Assembly (NCBI GenBank): GCA_016713965.1 | Contig: JADJOC010000009.1 | Location: 620,001-684,000, forward strand | Source of the DNA: Chitinophagaceae bacterium | Lineage (GTDB): Bacteria > Bacteroidota > Bacteroidia > Chitinophagales > Chitinophagaceae | Length of the DNA stretch: 64,000 bases | Reading direction: 5' to 3' | In this document: piece by piece, positions 1 to 8,450 of the stretch | Layout: every line of letters begins with the position of its first letter | Numbering within the stretch: position 1 is the first letter of the stretch | The notes under the pieces: model-generated | The model's input: only the letters and a program-made list of their open reading frames with translations | Told to the model about the DNA's origin: nothing | Databases searched by the model: none | Translations under genes and position numbers: made by a program

Positions 1-1
1 A

Positions 2-1798
2 AATAATGTTGAAGTGAGTTACTCCGTAAATGGTGCTCCTGCAGTTACAGAAATTATTGCATCCATTACCAGCGGCAGTACTGTTAATCATGTTTTTGCT
101 GCTCCTTTTGATTTCAGCGCTTATACCGATTATAATATCGATTTCTGGATAAATTTACCAACCGACACTTATAATGACAATGACAGTTTATTAAACTATT
201 CATTTCACAACAGCCCATTAATTAACAGTTATCCCTACCTAGAAAGCTTTGAAGCCAATAACGGCAACTGGTATACGAATGGAAATAATAGCAGCTGGCA
301 ATGGGGCATACCTGCCAAAGCTATTATTAACAAAGCTGCTAACGGAAGCCAAGCCTGGGTAACAGACCTTGCAGGGAATTATAACAATGATGAGTTATCT
401 TATTTGTATTCGCCTTGCTTTGATTTAAGCAGCTTAATTGCACCTGTATTATCATTCAGCCATATATTGGATTTGGAATTGAATTTTGATTTTAACTGGG
501 CAGAATACTCTACTGATGGAGGTATCAGCTGGCTAAGGCTTGGCCCTGGTTCAGGTACTACAAACTGGTATGATGACCTTCCTAACAAACAATGGAAACA
601 GTCCAATACTAAGTGGCATGTTGCAAGTATTGATATTCCTACCAACGCATCAAGCGTACGGTTTAGAATTGTACTATCGTCCGATCCCGGCGTTACGCAG
701 GAAGGCATTGGAATAGATGACATACATATCTTTGATAAAGCAGGTATTTATACAGGTGTTGATGCTTCGGCAGCACCACAAATAGTTAATGGAAACAACT
801 GGTTTCATTTTACAAGTGGCGGTAAACGGATAGTTTCGCTTAATCCTAATAATAATAATTTAGGATCTACTTCAGCAGATGTATTTTTTAATGCAGGTCC
901 TGTACGATTTAGCGGCAATAACCAATATTACCTTGATAGAAATATCGTGGTAAGAACCACTACCCCACCCGCAACGGATGTAACTGTCCGCTTTTATTTT
1001 ACTGATGCAGAGGCCCTGGCCTTAATGAATGCGAATGGATGCGGCTTATGTACCAGCATCAGTGATCCTTATGTAAGTGGGGTTACAAAATATAGTGGAA
1101 CAGTCCTTGATGAAAATGGAACCTTTGCAGATAATCTTAATGGGGTTAAAAACTTTATTTTACCTGCTAATGTAGCCATCATTCCTTTTGAAGACGGTTA
1201 CTATGCTGAATTTTCTGTAGGCAGCTTTAGCGAGTTCTGGATAAATAACGGAGGGGTAGACGCTGATCAGCCATTACCATTAAAGTTGTTATCGTTCGAA
1301 GCTGTTAAACAAAACCGCAAAACATTATTGAAATGGAGTACTGATAATGAAATCAATAGCAGCAAATTTATTATTGAACGAAGTTCAAATAGTATAGATT
1401 ATATGGCAATCGGAAGTGTAAATGCCAATAACCAGGCTGGTTTAAACAACTATAGTTTTATAGATGCACAGCCCCAACAGGGTGTTAATTACTACCGCCT
1501 TAAAATAATGGATAAGGACGATGCATTTACTTATTCCCCCATACGAAAAGTAGATTTTGGTAAAGGAAATGAAGTAACAGTTTACCCTAACCCGGTAATA
1601 AATTCTTTACTTTATTTAACCACCTCTGTTAATTGCAAAAAAGCAATTTTATTTGATGCAGCAGGTAAGCAGGTAAAAGCATTTACATTACAGGGAATGT
1701 ATAATACACTGGATGTGAAAGCCATATCAAAAGGGGTTTACCAGTTAAAAATATTTACAGAAAATGCAGTTCACACACAAAAAATAATTATACAATAA
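2..1798 (+). CDS. T9SS-sorted secreted surface protein, C-terminal part
   Basis: The reading frame is open from the first bases, so the N-terminus lies to the left; the GTG at 14 is not a likely true start. The visible 598 or so residues contain a jelly-roll/MAM-like region rich in Asn, Trp and Tyr (about residues 80-240), a middle beta-rich region, and a final segment of about 75 residues with the VYPNPV motif and a terminal KIIIQ. That end matches the type A sorting domain recognised by the type IX secretion system, which is specific to Bacteroidota. The protein is therefore inferred to be exported across the outer membrane and anchored or released at the surface. No catalytic domain is visible in this part, so its role (adhesin, hydrolase, other) is unknown. 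A strong terminator follows. Confidence 0.85.
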   Translation, partial: NNVEVSYSVNGAPAVTEIIASITSGSTVNHVFAAPFDFSAYTDYNIDFWINLPTDTYNDNDSLLNYSFHNSPLINSYPYLESFEANNGNWYTNGNNSSWQWGIPAKAIINKAANGSQAWVTDLAGNYNNDELSYLYSPCFDLSSLIAPVLSFSHILDLELNFDFNWAEYSTDGGISWLRLGPGSGTTNWYDDLPNKQWKQSNTKWHVASIDIPTNASSVRFRIVLSSDPGVTQEGIGIDDIHIFDKAGIYTGVDASAAPQIVNGNNWFHFTSGGKRIVSLNPNNNNLGSTSADVFFNAGPVRFSGNNQYYLDRNIVVRTTTPPATDVTVRFYFTDAEALALMNANGCGLCTSISDPYVSGVTKYSGTVLDENGTFADNLNGVKNFILPANVAIIPFEDGYYAEFSVGSFSEFWINNGGVDADQPLPLKLLSFEAVKQNRKTLLKWSTDNEINSSKFIIERSSNSIDYMAIGSVNANNQAGLNNYSFIDAQPQQGVNYYRLKIMDKDDAFTYSPIRKVDFGKGNEVTVYPNPVINSLLYLTTSVNCKKAILFDAAGKQVKAFTLQGMYNTLDVKAISKGVYQLKIFTENAVHTQKIIIQ

Positions 1799-1815
1799 AA
1801 ATCTTGCTAATGCAT

Positions 1816-1848
1816 AAAAAAAGAGGAGAATAATTCTCCTCTTTTTTT
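1816..1848 (+). terminator. Rho-independent terminator after the T9SS protein
   Basis: A near-perfect hairpin pairs AAAAAAAGAGGAGAAT with its complement ATTCTCCTCTTTTTTT, ending in a T-run. It begins 18 bases after the stop codon of the sorting-domain protein. Confidence 0.85.
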
Positions 1849-2019
1849 ATGTTGCAAAAATTTCTTTTATTACCATCTTTATTGGCAAATATGATTTTGT
1901 TATTTTAGTTTTTAATAAGAACTAAAATAATCACTATTGTACAGTATATCCTTAAGCTGTGGTTTAACCTATTTAATAATCAAAACTTCTTTGTACCTTT
2001 CTTCAAAAAATAAATAAAT

Positions 2020-2741
2020 ATGCCCTTAGAACCATGGCGCAGCGGTACAGTTATAAAGATTGAACAGCAGACTTACAATACACGAAGATTTTGGATTCAA
2101 ATTCCTGAATTGGAAGCTTTCAATTTTTTGCCGGGCCAGTTTGTAACCCTGGATTTACCTATCGATGAAAAGCCAAACAAGCGCTTACGCAGCTACTCCA
2201 TTGCCAGCTGGCCGGATAAATCAAATATTATAGAATTGTGCATTGTTTTATTAGATGACGGTTCGGGTACAAAATATTTATTTAATGAAATAAAAGAAGG
2301 AAGTAATATTAAGTTACGTGGCCCGGTTGGTGTGTTTACTTTAAAAGAAGAAAATTTACAACAGGATTTATTTTTGATTTGTACGGGTACAGGCGTAGCA
2401 CCTTTTAGAAGCATGGTACAATATTTAACTTTGCAAAAAACTGCTCATAAAAACATTCACTTAATTTTTGGATGCCGGACTCAAAAAGATTTATTGTATT
2501 ATGATGAGTTAACTCAATTGCAACAAAGCAATCCAAACTTTTTTTATCACCCCATTTTATCAAGAGAAGAGTGGCAGGAAAAAAAAGGCTATGTCCATTC
2601 AATCTATGAAGAGCTTTGCCAGGGTCGGCAGCCTGCGAATTTTTTCTCTGTGGTTGGAAGGCTATGGTAGATGAAGCCAAACAACGTATACTCGCTTTAG
2701 GCTATGATAAAAAAATGATACACCAGGAATTGTACGGATAA
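2020..2741 (+). CDS. Ferredoxin--NADP reductase-like flavoprotein (one frameshift)
   Basis: This is an FAD/NAD(P)H oxidoreductase of the ferredoxin-NADP reductase (FNR) superfamily, about 240 residues. The FAD-binding RxYS motif is seen in RLRSYSIAS (about residues 53-61) and the nucleotide-binding start of the second domain in GTGVAPFRSM (about 122-131). The frame breaks at 2646-2650 in a T-run: restoring one T continues LCGWKAMVDEAKQRI to a stop at 2739-2741, and the CGxxxMV(D/E) pattern is the normal FNR C-terminus. It probably transfers electrons between NADPH and ferredoxin or flavodoxin in the cytoplasm. The start ATG at 2020 follows an A-rich leader; a TACCTTTC sequence upstream may be part of the promoter. 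Confidence 0.85.
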
Positions 2742-2772
2742 TCAATTTACATTGTGAATTAAATAAATAATT

Positions 2773-3251
2773 ATGAAATTTTATATTGCACTCTTTTTTT
2801 CAATCATAACTATTGCAGCTACAGCCCAGGATTACACTATTGAAAATAACGAAATAAAACTCGTGGCAGCCAGCATACAGTTCGAAAATGATACTGCTGA
2901 GTTATTAACACAAAGCAATACAGCTTTAAGTATGATAAAAAAATATTTGGAAGATAAAAGTTATATTACTATGTTAAGGATAGAAGGCCATACCAATACT
3001 GATAACCAACAACTCTCTGAAAACAGGGCTGCAATAATAGTAAAAAAATTAGTAGATATGGGAATAGATTGCAAAGGCTTATTGCCGTGGGATTTTCTAA
3101 TACAAAACCTATTGCGGATAATGATACTGCAGAAGGAAAAATTGCCAACGAAAGAATATCCTTTATTAATGCAGCCTTAAGGGGCAGGCCCATTGGTGGT
3201 ATGCCGTTAGATGGAGGAGGTCGTATAGCAGTTGATGCTTGTGCTCAATAA
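2773..3251 (+). CDS. OmpA-family periplasmic protein (one frameshift)
   Basis: The start has a signal peptide (MKFYIALFFSIITIAATAQ, cleavage probably near AQ-DY). It is followed by an OmpA C-terminal-like domain: IQFENDTAELL, then IEGHTNTDNQQLSENRA, matching the peptidoglycan-binding IxGHTD...N..LS..RA pattern. Near 3077 the frame breaks in an AAA run; adding one A gives CKRLIAVGFSNTKPIADN, the expected continuation (xxGxGxxxPIADN), and the frame then runs to TAA at 3249-3251. The domain is normally bound to peptidoglycan non-covalently. No beta-barrel is present, so it is a short stand-alone OmpA-like protein of about 160 residues. It lies 31 bases after the FNR-like gene and may be cotranscribed with it. 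Confidence 0.8.
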
Positions 3252-3274
3252 CCAGCAACTATTATCTTTGTAAC

Positions 3275-3751
3275 ATGACGTCACAATTATTTTCTTATAA
3301 TAAAGCAAAAGTAATCCAGGCATTACGTTATCATTTTATTACACGTAAAGAAATAAAAGTGATGATGATCCTGGTAAATATATTTGCCATTAGTTCTGCC
3401 GCTTTGTTTTTTTTTAAAAAAATATCACCTTACGCATTCCTGATCAGCTCAATTTTATGGTTTGTATTAATGGTTATTTTTTGGTTTGTATTACCCAATT
3501 TGATTTATAAAAAAGCAGCCACTTTTAAAGACAGCTTTATCGTAACATTAAGTGATGCTGAATTTAATTTGCAAAACAACCGGGGTGAAAAAAGCTGGTT
3601 ATGGAAAGAATTTAGCACTTTTATTGAAAGCCCTCATTTCTTTCATTTATATTTTAATAGCCGCTCTTTTTTTATAATACCCAAAGAAGCTTTTTCAGGA
3701 GACGATGTACATGAGGCACGAAAAACATTTACTGCAAAAATTACAAAATAA
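3275..3751 (+). CDS. YcxB-like membrane protein
   Basis: A 158-residue protein when started at ATG 3275 (MTSQLFSYNKAKVIQALRYHF); the in-frame GTG at 3239 overlaps the upstream gene and is less likely. Two adjacent hydrophobic segments occur at about residues 30-75. They are followed by a soluble domain with VTLSDAEFNLQNNRGEKSWLWKEF and FFIIPKEAFSGDD, the layout of the YcxB-like C-terminal domain. Function of the family is not known. It is probably an inner-membrane protein with a cytoplasmic domain. It converges with the acetyltransferase gene, only 2 bases separating the stops. Confidence 0.7.
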   Translation: MTSQLFSYNKAKVIQALRYHFITRKEIKVMMILVNIFAISSAALFFFKKISPYAFLISSILWFVLMVIFWFVLPNLIYKKAATFKDSFIVTLSDAEFNLQNNRGEKSWLWKEFSTFIESPHFFHLYFNSRSFFIIPKEAFSGDDVHEARKTFTAKITK

Positions 3752-3753
3752 AA

Positions 3754-4186
3754 TTATCTTATTTTTTTCTCCATAATATAATGGGGTATATTAATTTCTT
3801 CAAACTCATTGCCGTTAATTTTAAATCCAAATTTTTCATAAAAGCCGATAGCGGTATTGCGAGCATGTATATATAATTTTTTATACCCCTTATCTCTGGC
3901 CAGGTTCTCAACAAAACTCATTATAGATGCACCTATACCCTTACCCCTGCAGGTTTCCCTGTACCGCCATTTGCCTTAATCTTAGTGTACTGTTATCAAC
4001 CGGGGATAAAATACAACAGCCAAGCATTTTATCATCTTCATAAGCTGCAATCAAAATATCATCCTTTTCCTTATCTAATTCATGCTTTCCCAATGTTAAG
4101 CCTAATGGCTTACGTAAAATTTCATTTCGTAGTTGTACCATTACATGATAATCCACAGTGCCGTGATCAATTTGTTTTAGTGCCAT
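3754..4186 (-). CDS. GNAT-family N-acetyltransferase (one frameshift)
   Basis: The first 80 residues run from MALKQIDHGTVDYH through EDDKMLGCCILSPVDNSTLRLRQMAVQ, the beta4 region of a GNAT fold. The frame breaks in a GGGG run near 3943-3946. Removing one G gives GNLQGKGIGASIM, the (Q/R)xxGxG/A acetyl-CoA pyrophosphate-binding loop, followed by ARNTAIGFYEKFGFK, the typical C-terminal GNAT motif, and a stop at 3754. The corrected protein is about 144 residues, a normal size. The acetyl-acceptor substrate cannot be inferred. The gene converges with the YcxB-like gene. Confidence 0.8.
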
Positions 4187-4424
4187 AAATGATTAAATTA
4201 GTTGCATTAATTCTTATTGTAAACAAATTTAAACAGATATACAATATACAAAAATTGGTTATTATTGCCAACAAGCAGCATAATTTAAATTAACTTAAAC
4301 AAGTAACTAAAAGCCTGTTAAAAATAAAATTTTATTGCCCATTTTACGGTTGGTGTTCCACCGGCCACTTTTTTGCTATATAAAAATCCTTACAAATTAA
4401 TTTTAAACAGGCTCTAATTTTAAA

Positions 4425-4826
4425 TTATTGAATGGTTTGGCACAATTCTATCAAAACCCCACTGGTACCTTTTGGATGTAAGAAACAAACCAGTTTATTA
4501 TCTGCGCCTTTTTTAGGTACTTGATTTAATAAAACAAAACCTTCATTTTGAAGCCTTTCCATTTCAGCCTGTATATCTGCTACCTCAAAAGCAATATGGT
4601 GCATCCCCTCGCCTTTTTTAGCAATATATTTTGCAATAACTCCATCTTCGGATGTACTTTGCAATAATTCTATTTTTGTATCCCCCTTTTCAAAAAAAGC
4701 TGTATTTACGTGTTCAGAAGCTACCACCTCCGTTTTATAGCATTGTGTATTTAATAATTTTTCAAACAAGGGAATAGCTGTAGCAAAATCTTTTACGGCA
4801 ATGCCTATGTGTTCCACTTTTAACAT
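4425..4826 (-). CDS. mce: Methylmalonyl-CoA epimerase
   Basis: A vicinal-oxygen-chelate fold protein of 133 residues starting at MLKVEHIGIAVKDF; the ATG 15 bases further upstream is possible but less typical. The metal-binding pattern is seen in VEHIGIAV near the N-terminus, MHHIAFEV near residue 80 and GVLIELCQ near the end. The family interconverts (2S)- and (2R)-methylmalonyl-CoA, linking propionyl-CoA/methylmalonyl-CoA metabolism to succinyl-CoA. It is transcribed divergently from iscS. The upstream gap holds a diverged dispersed repeat. The function call is strong by motif and length, although other glyoxalase-like enzymes share the fold. Confidence 0.88.
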   Translation of the reverse strand: MLKVEHIGIAVKDFATAIPLFEKLLNTQCYKTEVVASEHVNTAFFEKGDTKIELLQSTSEDGVIAKYIAKKGEGMHHIAFEVADIQAEMERLQNEGFVLLNQVPKKGADNKLVCFLHPKGTSGVLIELCQTIQ

Positions 4827-4864
4827 ATCAATTTTTTGCAAAAATAGCGATCAAATGTTGAATG

Positions 4865-4905
4865 GAGCGTCCACCGCATTTTGCGGGCACAGCACCAATG
4901 TGGCT
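4865..4905 (-). repeat. Diverged copy of the GC-palindrome repeat family
   Basis: Contains CCGCATTTTGCGGG with flanks GGAGCGTCC and CACAGCACC. On the minus strand it reads CCCGCAAAATGCGG followed by TGGACGCTCCATTCAAC, and the same flank follows the copy at 49020-49065. It sits between the divergent mce and iscS genes. Confidence 0.6.
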
Positions 4906-5027
4906 CAATCAGGGATACACTGCCAGTAACCAAAAAATACAGAAAATGTAAAAATATGTCAATATTAATTTTCACTAGTTTAAATAGAACCTTTGTAGTA
5001 AATTTGTAGTATATTAAACAAAAGGAA

Positions 5028-6245
5028 ATGTTGAAATTACCAATATATTTAGACAATAATGCTACTACCCCTATGGATCCTAGGGTATTAGAAGCGATGA
5101 CACCTTATTTTTTAGAACACTTTGGCAACGCTGCAAGCCGTAACCATCCGTTTGGCTGGGAGGCCGAAGAAGCCGTAGATTATGCCCGTGAGCAGGTGGC
5201 AAAATTGATAGGTGCGGATCCTAAAGAAATTATTTTTACCAGCGGTGCTACAGAAGGAGACAACCTGGCTATTAAAGGAGTATTTGAAATGTACGCCAGC
5301 AAGGGCAACCATATTATAACTGCTACCACGGAACATAAAGCCGTGTTGGATACCTGCAAGCATGTTGAAAAAAGTGGCGGTGAAGTAACTTATTTAAAAG
5401 TAAAAGCTGATGGTCTTATAGATTTAAAAGAACTGGAAGCTGCAATAAAACCTTCTACAATTTTAATCGCAATAATGTATGCCAATAACGAAATTGGTGT
5501 AATTCAGCCGGTAAAAGAAATCAGCGCTATTGCTAAAAAACATGGTGTGCTTTTCTTTACGGATGGCGTACAGGCTGTAGGTAAAATACCGGTGGATGTA
5601 AATAAGGATGGTATTGATTTAATGGCATTTACTGCCCATAAAATGTATGGCCCCAAAGGTGTAGGCGCTTTATATGTCCGCCGAAAAAATCCTAGGGTAA
5701 AGGTAACTGCCCAGCTGGATGGCGGTGGCCATGAAAGGGGTATGAGAAGCGGCACTTTGAATGTTCCGGGAATTGTAGGTTTTGGAAAAGCCTGTGAATT
5801 GTGCATGCTGGATATGGAATCTGATACAAAACGCATCATTATATTAAGAGATAAACTCGAAAATGAGTTGCTTAAAATTGAAGAATCGTATGTAAATGGC
5901 AGTCGTGAGCACCGTTTACCCCATGTTTCCAATATTTCATTTAAGCATGTAGAAGGAGAAGGTTTATTAATGGGTTTTAATAAAAATATTGCATTAAGCT
6001 CAGGATCGGCTTGTACATCTGCATCATTGGAGCCGTCATATGTATTAAAAGCATTGGGCCTGGGTGACGATTTGGCACACAGCTCCTTACGTTTTGGCTT
6101 AGGCAGGTTTACTACCGAAGAACAAATTGATTATACAGTAAAAGCTATATCAGATACGGTTTCCAAGCTGCGTGACATGAGCCCGCTGTGGGAAATGTAT
6201 AAAGATGGTATAGATTTGGATACTATAGAATGGGCAGCACATTAA
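5028..6245 (+). CDS. iscS: Cysteine desulfurase IscS
   Basis: A 405-residue class V PLP aminotransferase that removes sulfur from cysteine for Fe-S cluster assembly. Visible features: YLDNNATTPMDPRV at the N-terminus, TTEHKAVLD (histidine near residue 104), the PLP lysine in FTAHKMYGPKG (near 206), and the persulfide-forming cysteine in SSGSACTSAS (near 328). Length is that of IscS/NifS enzymes. The ATG at 5028 follows AAAAGGA. It is followed by iscU and a HesB/IscA gene on the same strand, so it belongs to the ISC system in this organism, with IscU as the likely acceptor. The 295-base gap to iscU is filled with repeats. Confidence 0.96.
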   Translation: MLKLPIYLDNNATTPMDPRVLEAMTPYFLEHFGNAASRNHPFGWEAEEAVDYAREQVAKLIGADPKEIIFTSGATEGDNLAIKGVFEMYASKGNHIITATTEHKAVLDTCKHVEKSGGEVTYLKVKADGLIDLKELEAAIKPSTILIAIMYANNEIGVIQPVKEISAIAKKHGVLFFTDGVQAVGKIPVDVNKDGIDLMAFTAHKMYGPKGVGALYVRRKNPRVKVTAQLDGGGHERGMRSGTLNVPGIVGFGKACELCMLDMESDTKRIIILRDKLENELLKIEESYVNGSREHRLPHVSNISFKHVEGEGLLMGFNKNIALSSGSACTSASLEPSYVLKALGLGDDLAHSSLRFGLGRFTTEEQIDYTVKAISDTVSKLRDMSPLWEMYKDGIDLDTIEWAAH

Positions 6246-6246
6246 A

Positions 6247-6420
6247 CTTCACCTATCCTCTTATTTATGGAGAGGGAAAAGGAGAAGACGTTAAGCGGAG
6301 ATATAATAGATTTCTTTAAAATAGAAAAATTAGCTTTGCTAATTATGAATACTAATTTTTTGTAACCAACATTAGTAATTCTATTGAGCTTCATTGGCGT
6401 CGCACTCTTGTACAGCAGTT
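6247..6420 (+). repeat. Composite dispersed repeat after iscS
   Basis: Begins 2 bases after the iscS stop with CTTCACCTATCC and GGAGAGGGAAAAGGAGAAG, and ends with TTGGCGTCGCACTCTTGTAC. The same two parts in the same order follow the acyl-CoA dehydrogenase gene at 62904-63050. The first part resembles the ends of the DUF559 element in leuS; the second resembles one flank of the GC-palindrome family. Confidence 0.6.
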
Positions 6421-6438
6421 CTTTATTTGGCTTTTTAT

Positions 6439-6520
6439 CACGCAAAGACGCAAAAGATATTAAGCCACAAAAAATTAAAATAATAAACTTTGCAACTTTG
6501 CCCCTTAGCGGCTTTGCGTG
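6439..6520 (+). repeat. CGCAAAG-type intergenic hairpin
   Basis: CACGCAAAGACGCAAAA at the left pairs imperfectly with ACTTTGC...GGCTTTGCGTG at the right. It is one of several such inverted repeats in gene gaps of this window, and it lies within the iscS-iscU gap just before the iscU start. Confidence 0.65.
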
Positions 6521-6540
6521 CAAATAAAAAATACAACATT

Positions 6541-6960
6541 ATGGCATACAGCGAAAAGGTAATTGACCATTACCAAAACCCAAAAAACGTAGGAACTTTA
6601 GACAAGGGAAAGAAAAATGTAGGCACAGGCCTGGTAGGTGCACCGGAATGTGGGGATGTGATGCGTTTGCAAATTGAAGTAGACGATGCTACCGGCATGA
6701 TTACTGATGCAAAATTTAAAACCTTTGGTTGCGGTTCTGCAATAGCTTCTTCATCTTTAGCTACAGAGTGGCTTAAAGGAAAAAGTGTAGAAGATGCTTT
6801 AAAAGTAGATAATATGGATTTTGTAGAGGAATTGAATCTGCCCCCGGTAAAAATACATTGTTCTGTATTAGCTGAAGATGCTATTAAAGCGGCTATCAAT
6901 GATTACAGGGCAAAAAATGGTTTAGAGCAAATTAAGTTTGAAGAAAGTGTAGTACATTAA
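6541..6960 (+). CDS. iscU: Fe-S cluster assembly scaffold IscU
   Basis: A 139-residue scaffold on which Fe-S clusters are built from IscS-derived sulfur. Start ATG 6541 gives MAYSEKVIDHYQNPKNVGT, the family's usual beginning; the open frame further upstream runs through a repeat and is not coding. The three cluster-binding cysteines are present in GAPECGDVM (about 37), TFGCGSAIASSS (about 63) and IHCSVLAEDA (about 107). The LPPVK chaperone-contact motif is seen as LPPVKIHC. It lies downstream of iscS and 77 bases upstream of an IscA-family gene. Confidence 0.96.
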   Translation: MAYSEKVIDHYQNPKNVGTLDKGKKNVGTGLVGAPECGDVMRLQIEVDDATGMITDAKFKTFGCGSAIASSSLATEWLKGKSVEDALKVDNMDFVEELNLPPVKIHCSVLAEDAIKAAINDYRAKNGLEQIKFEESVVH

Positions 6961-6964
6961 AAAT

Positions 6965-7025
6965 AAGCAAATGTGCAGATGTGCCAATTCAAACATTTGC
7001 ATATTTGCACATTTGCCCATTAGCA
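6965..7025 (+). repeat. GCAAATGTGC-type inverted repeat
   Basis: AGCAAATGTGCAGATGTGC at the left pairs imperfectly with GCATATTTGCACATTTGC at the right. The hairpin nearly fills the iscU-iscA gap; it could be a transcript-stabilising structure or a small repeat. No ORF is present. Confidence 0.55.
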
Positions 7026-7037
7026 AATTAATTTTTT

Positions 7038-7388
7038 ATGGTAGCAACAGATAATGCAATATATATAAGCGATAAAGCAAAAACTAAGGTACTCAACCTG
7101 ATGAAAGATGCCGGTTTGGAAAATGATCAATCTTATTTTTTAAGGGTAGGTGTAGTGGGTGGTGGATGCAGTGGCTTAAGTTATAAAATGGATTTTGATA
7201 ATGAAGTAAAACCTATGGACCAGGTATTTGAAGATAAAGGGATAAAAATTGTAACCGATCTTAAAAGTTTTTTATATCTCGTAAATACCGAATTGGAATT
7301 TAGTGATGGCCTTAATGGCAAAGGTTTTTTCTTCAACAACCCTAATGCAAGCAGGAGCTGTGGATGCGGGGAGAGTTTTGCGGTTTAA
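7038..7388 (+). CDS. Fe-S cluster assembly/carrier protein, HesB/IscA family
   Basis: A 116-residue A-type carrier protein. The three conserved cysteines are in GVVGGGCSGLSYKM (near residue 43) and SCGCGESF at the C-terminus. The family receives or delivers Fe-S clusters, or supplies iron, downstream of the IscU scaffold. The start ATG 7038 gives a short N-terminal extension (MVATDNAIYISDKAK) that is usual in the family. It is the last gene of the isc group. Its stop overlaps by 4 bases the stop of the convergent YitT gene, leaving no room for a separate terminator. IscA, SufA and ErpA cannot be separated by eye. Confidence 0.92.
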   Translation: MVATDNAIYISDKAKTKVLNLMKDAGLENDQSYFLRVGVVGGGCSGLSYKMDFDNEVKPMDQVFEDKGIKIVTDLKSFLYLVNTELEFSDGLNGKGFFFNNPNASRSCGCGESFAV

Positions 7389-8368
7389 TGTATAATTGTC
7401 CTTTTTTTCTTTATCATTCCCCCTTTGGTGTCTTTTATACTATTCATTATTATAAATGCATGCGGATCAATCTTTTCTATCTCACTATTTAATTTACTTA
7501 CTTCCAGCCGTGTAAGTATTGTATAAATAATATCAATAGTGTTTTCGGAGTGCTTGCCGGTTTTACCAAACCCCTTCTCTCCTTTATATATAGTTAGGCC
7601 GTGTCCAATATTTTCACTGATCATTTTTTTGATCTCATCAGATTTATGTGATATGATGGTTACCCCGGTGTATTCTTCAATCCCCTCAATAATAAAATCA
7701 ACGGTTTTTGATGCTGATAAATAAGTAAGCATGGAGTATAATGCTGTTTCGATGGTAAGCAAATAAGCTGCTGCAGAAAATATAATAACATTCATTATCA
7801 ATATTACATCCCCGATAGTTATCCCTAAACGTTTACTAAGGTTAACTGCCAGCACCTCTGTGCCGTCAATTACGCCGCCTCCCCGAACCGCAAGCCCAAT
7901 ACCGGTACCTAAAAAGAACCCGCCAAAAATAGCTACCAGTAGTTTGTCATGTGTTATTTGCGGGTAAGGAAAAAAAGCTACCACTAGAGACAAAGCGGCT
8001 ATGCCTAGTGTAGTTTTTATGGCGAAATCTTTACCAATAGTTTTAAAGCCCATAATAATAAATGGAACATTTACTAAAAAAAGTAAAATAGAAAGAGGAA
8101 TAACTGTTTTCTTGCTAATTAATAATGAAATACCTACTGCGCCGCCATCAATAAACCCATTAGGCAATAAAAAACTTTTTAAACCAAATCCTGCTGATAG
8201 TACACCTATTGCAATCAGGAAAATATTGGTAGAAGTACGTTTAATTGAGCGCCTGAGTTGTTTAAGTGCTTTTGCCAATTCATAATTGGAATGTTTTGCA
8301 TTGCCGATAGCTTCCCGCTTGTTGCGAAGAACCGTTTGAAGAATGATTTGTTTCCATACTGTATTCAT
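7385..8368 (-). CDS. YitT-family membrane protein with DUF2179 domain
   Basis: A 327-residue protein. A basic N-terminal tail of about 45 residues precedes five or six hydrophobic segments (FLIAIGVLSAGFGL, VIPLSILLFLVNVPFII, TTLGIAALSLVVAFF, LLVAIFGGFFLGTGIGL, VILIMNVIIFSAAAYLL). A soluble C-terminal DUF2179 domain follows (GVTIISHKSDEIKKMI to HAFIIMNSIKDTKGG). The GGGVIDGTEVLA loop is characteristic of the family. Substrate and function are not established. The N-terminal tail is longer than in many homologues, so the true start could be at a later methionine, but none lies before the first membrane segment. Confidence 0.85.
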   Translation of the reverse strand: MNTVWKQIILQTVLRNKREAIGNAKHSNYELAKALKQLRRSIKRTSTNIFLIAIGVLSAGFGLKSFLLPNGFIDGGAVGISLLISKKTVIPLSILLFLVNVPFIIMGFKTIGKDFAIKTTLGIAALSLVVAFFPYPQITHDKLLVAIFGGFFLGTGIGLAVRGGGVIDGTEVLAVNLSKRLGITIGDVILIMNVIIFSAAAYLLTIETALYSMLTYLSASKTVDFIIEGIEEYTGVTIISHKSDEIKKMISENIGHGLTIYKGEKGFGKTGKHSENTIDIIYTILTRLEVSKLNSEIEKIDPHAFIIMNSIKDTKGGMIKKKRTIIH

Positions 8369-8450
8369 AATTTAGGCTTAGATATATGCTAACAATATTG
8401 CATATACGATACATATAAAATAATAATTTTATCTTAATTGATAATTTTTT

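Noticed and set aside
5112..5932. Minus-strand open frames across iscS
   Set aside because: Shadow of iscS; no motifs, no plausible ribosome-binding site and no signal.
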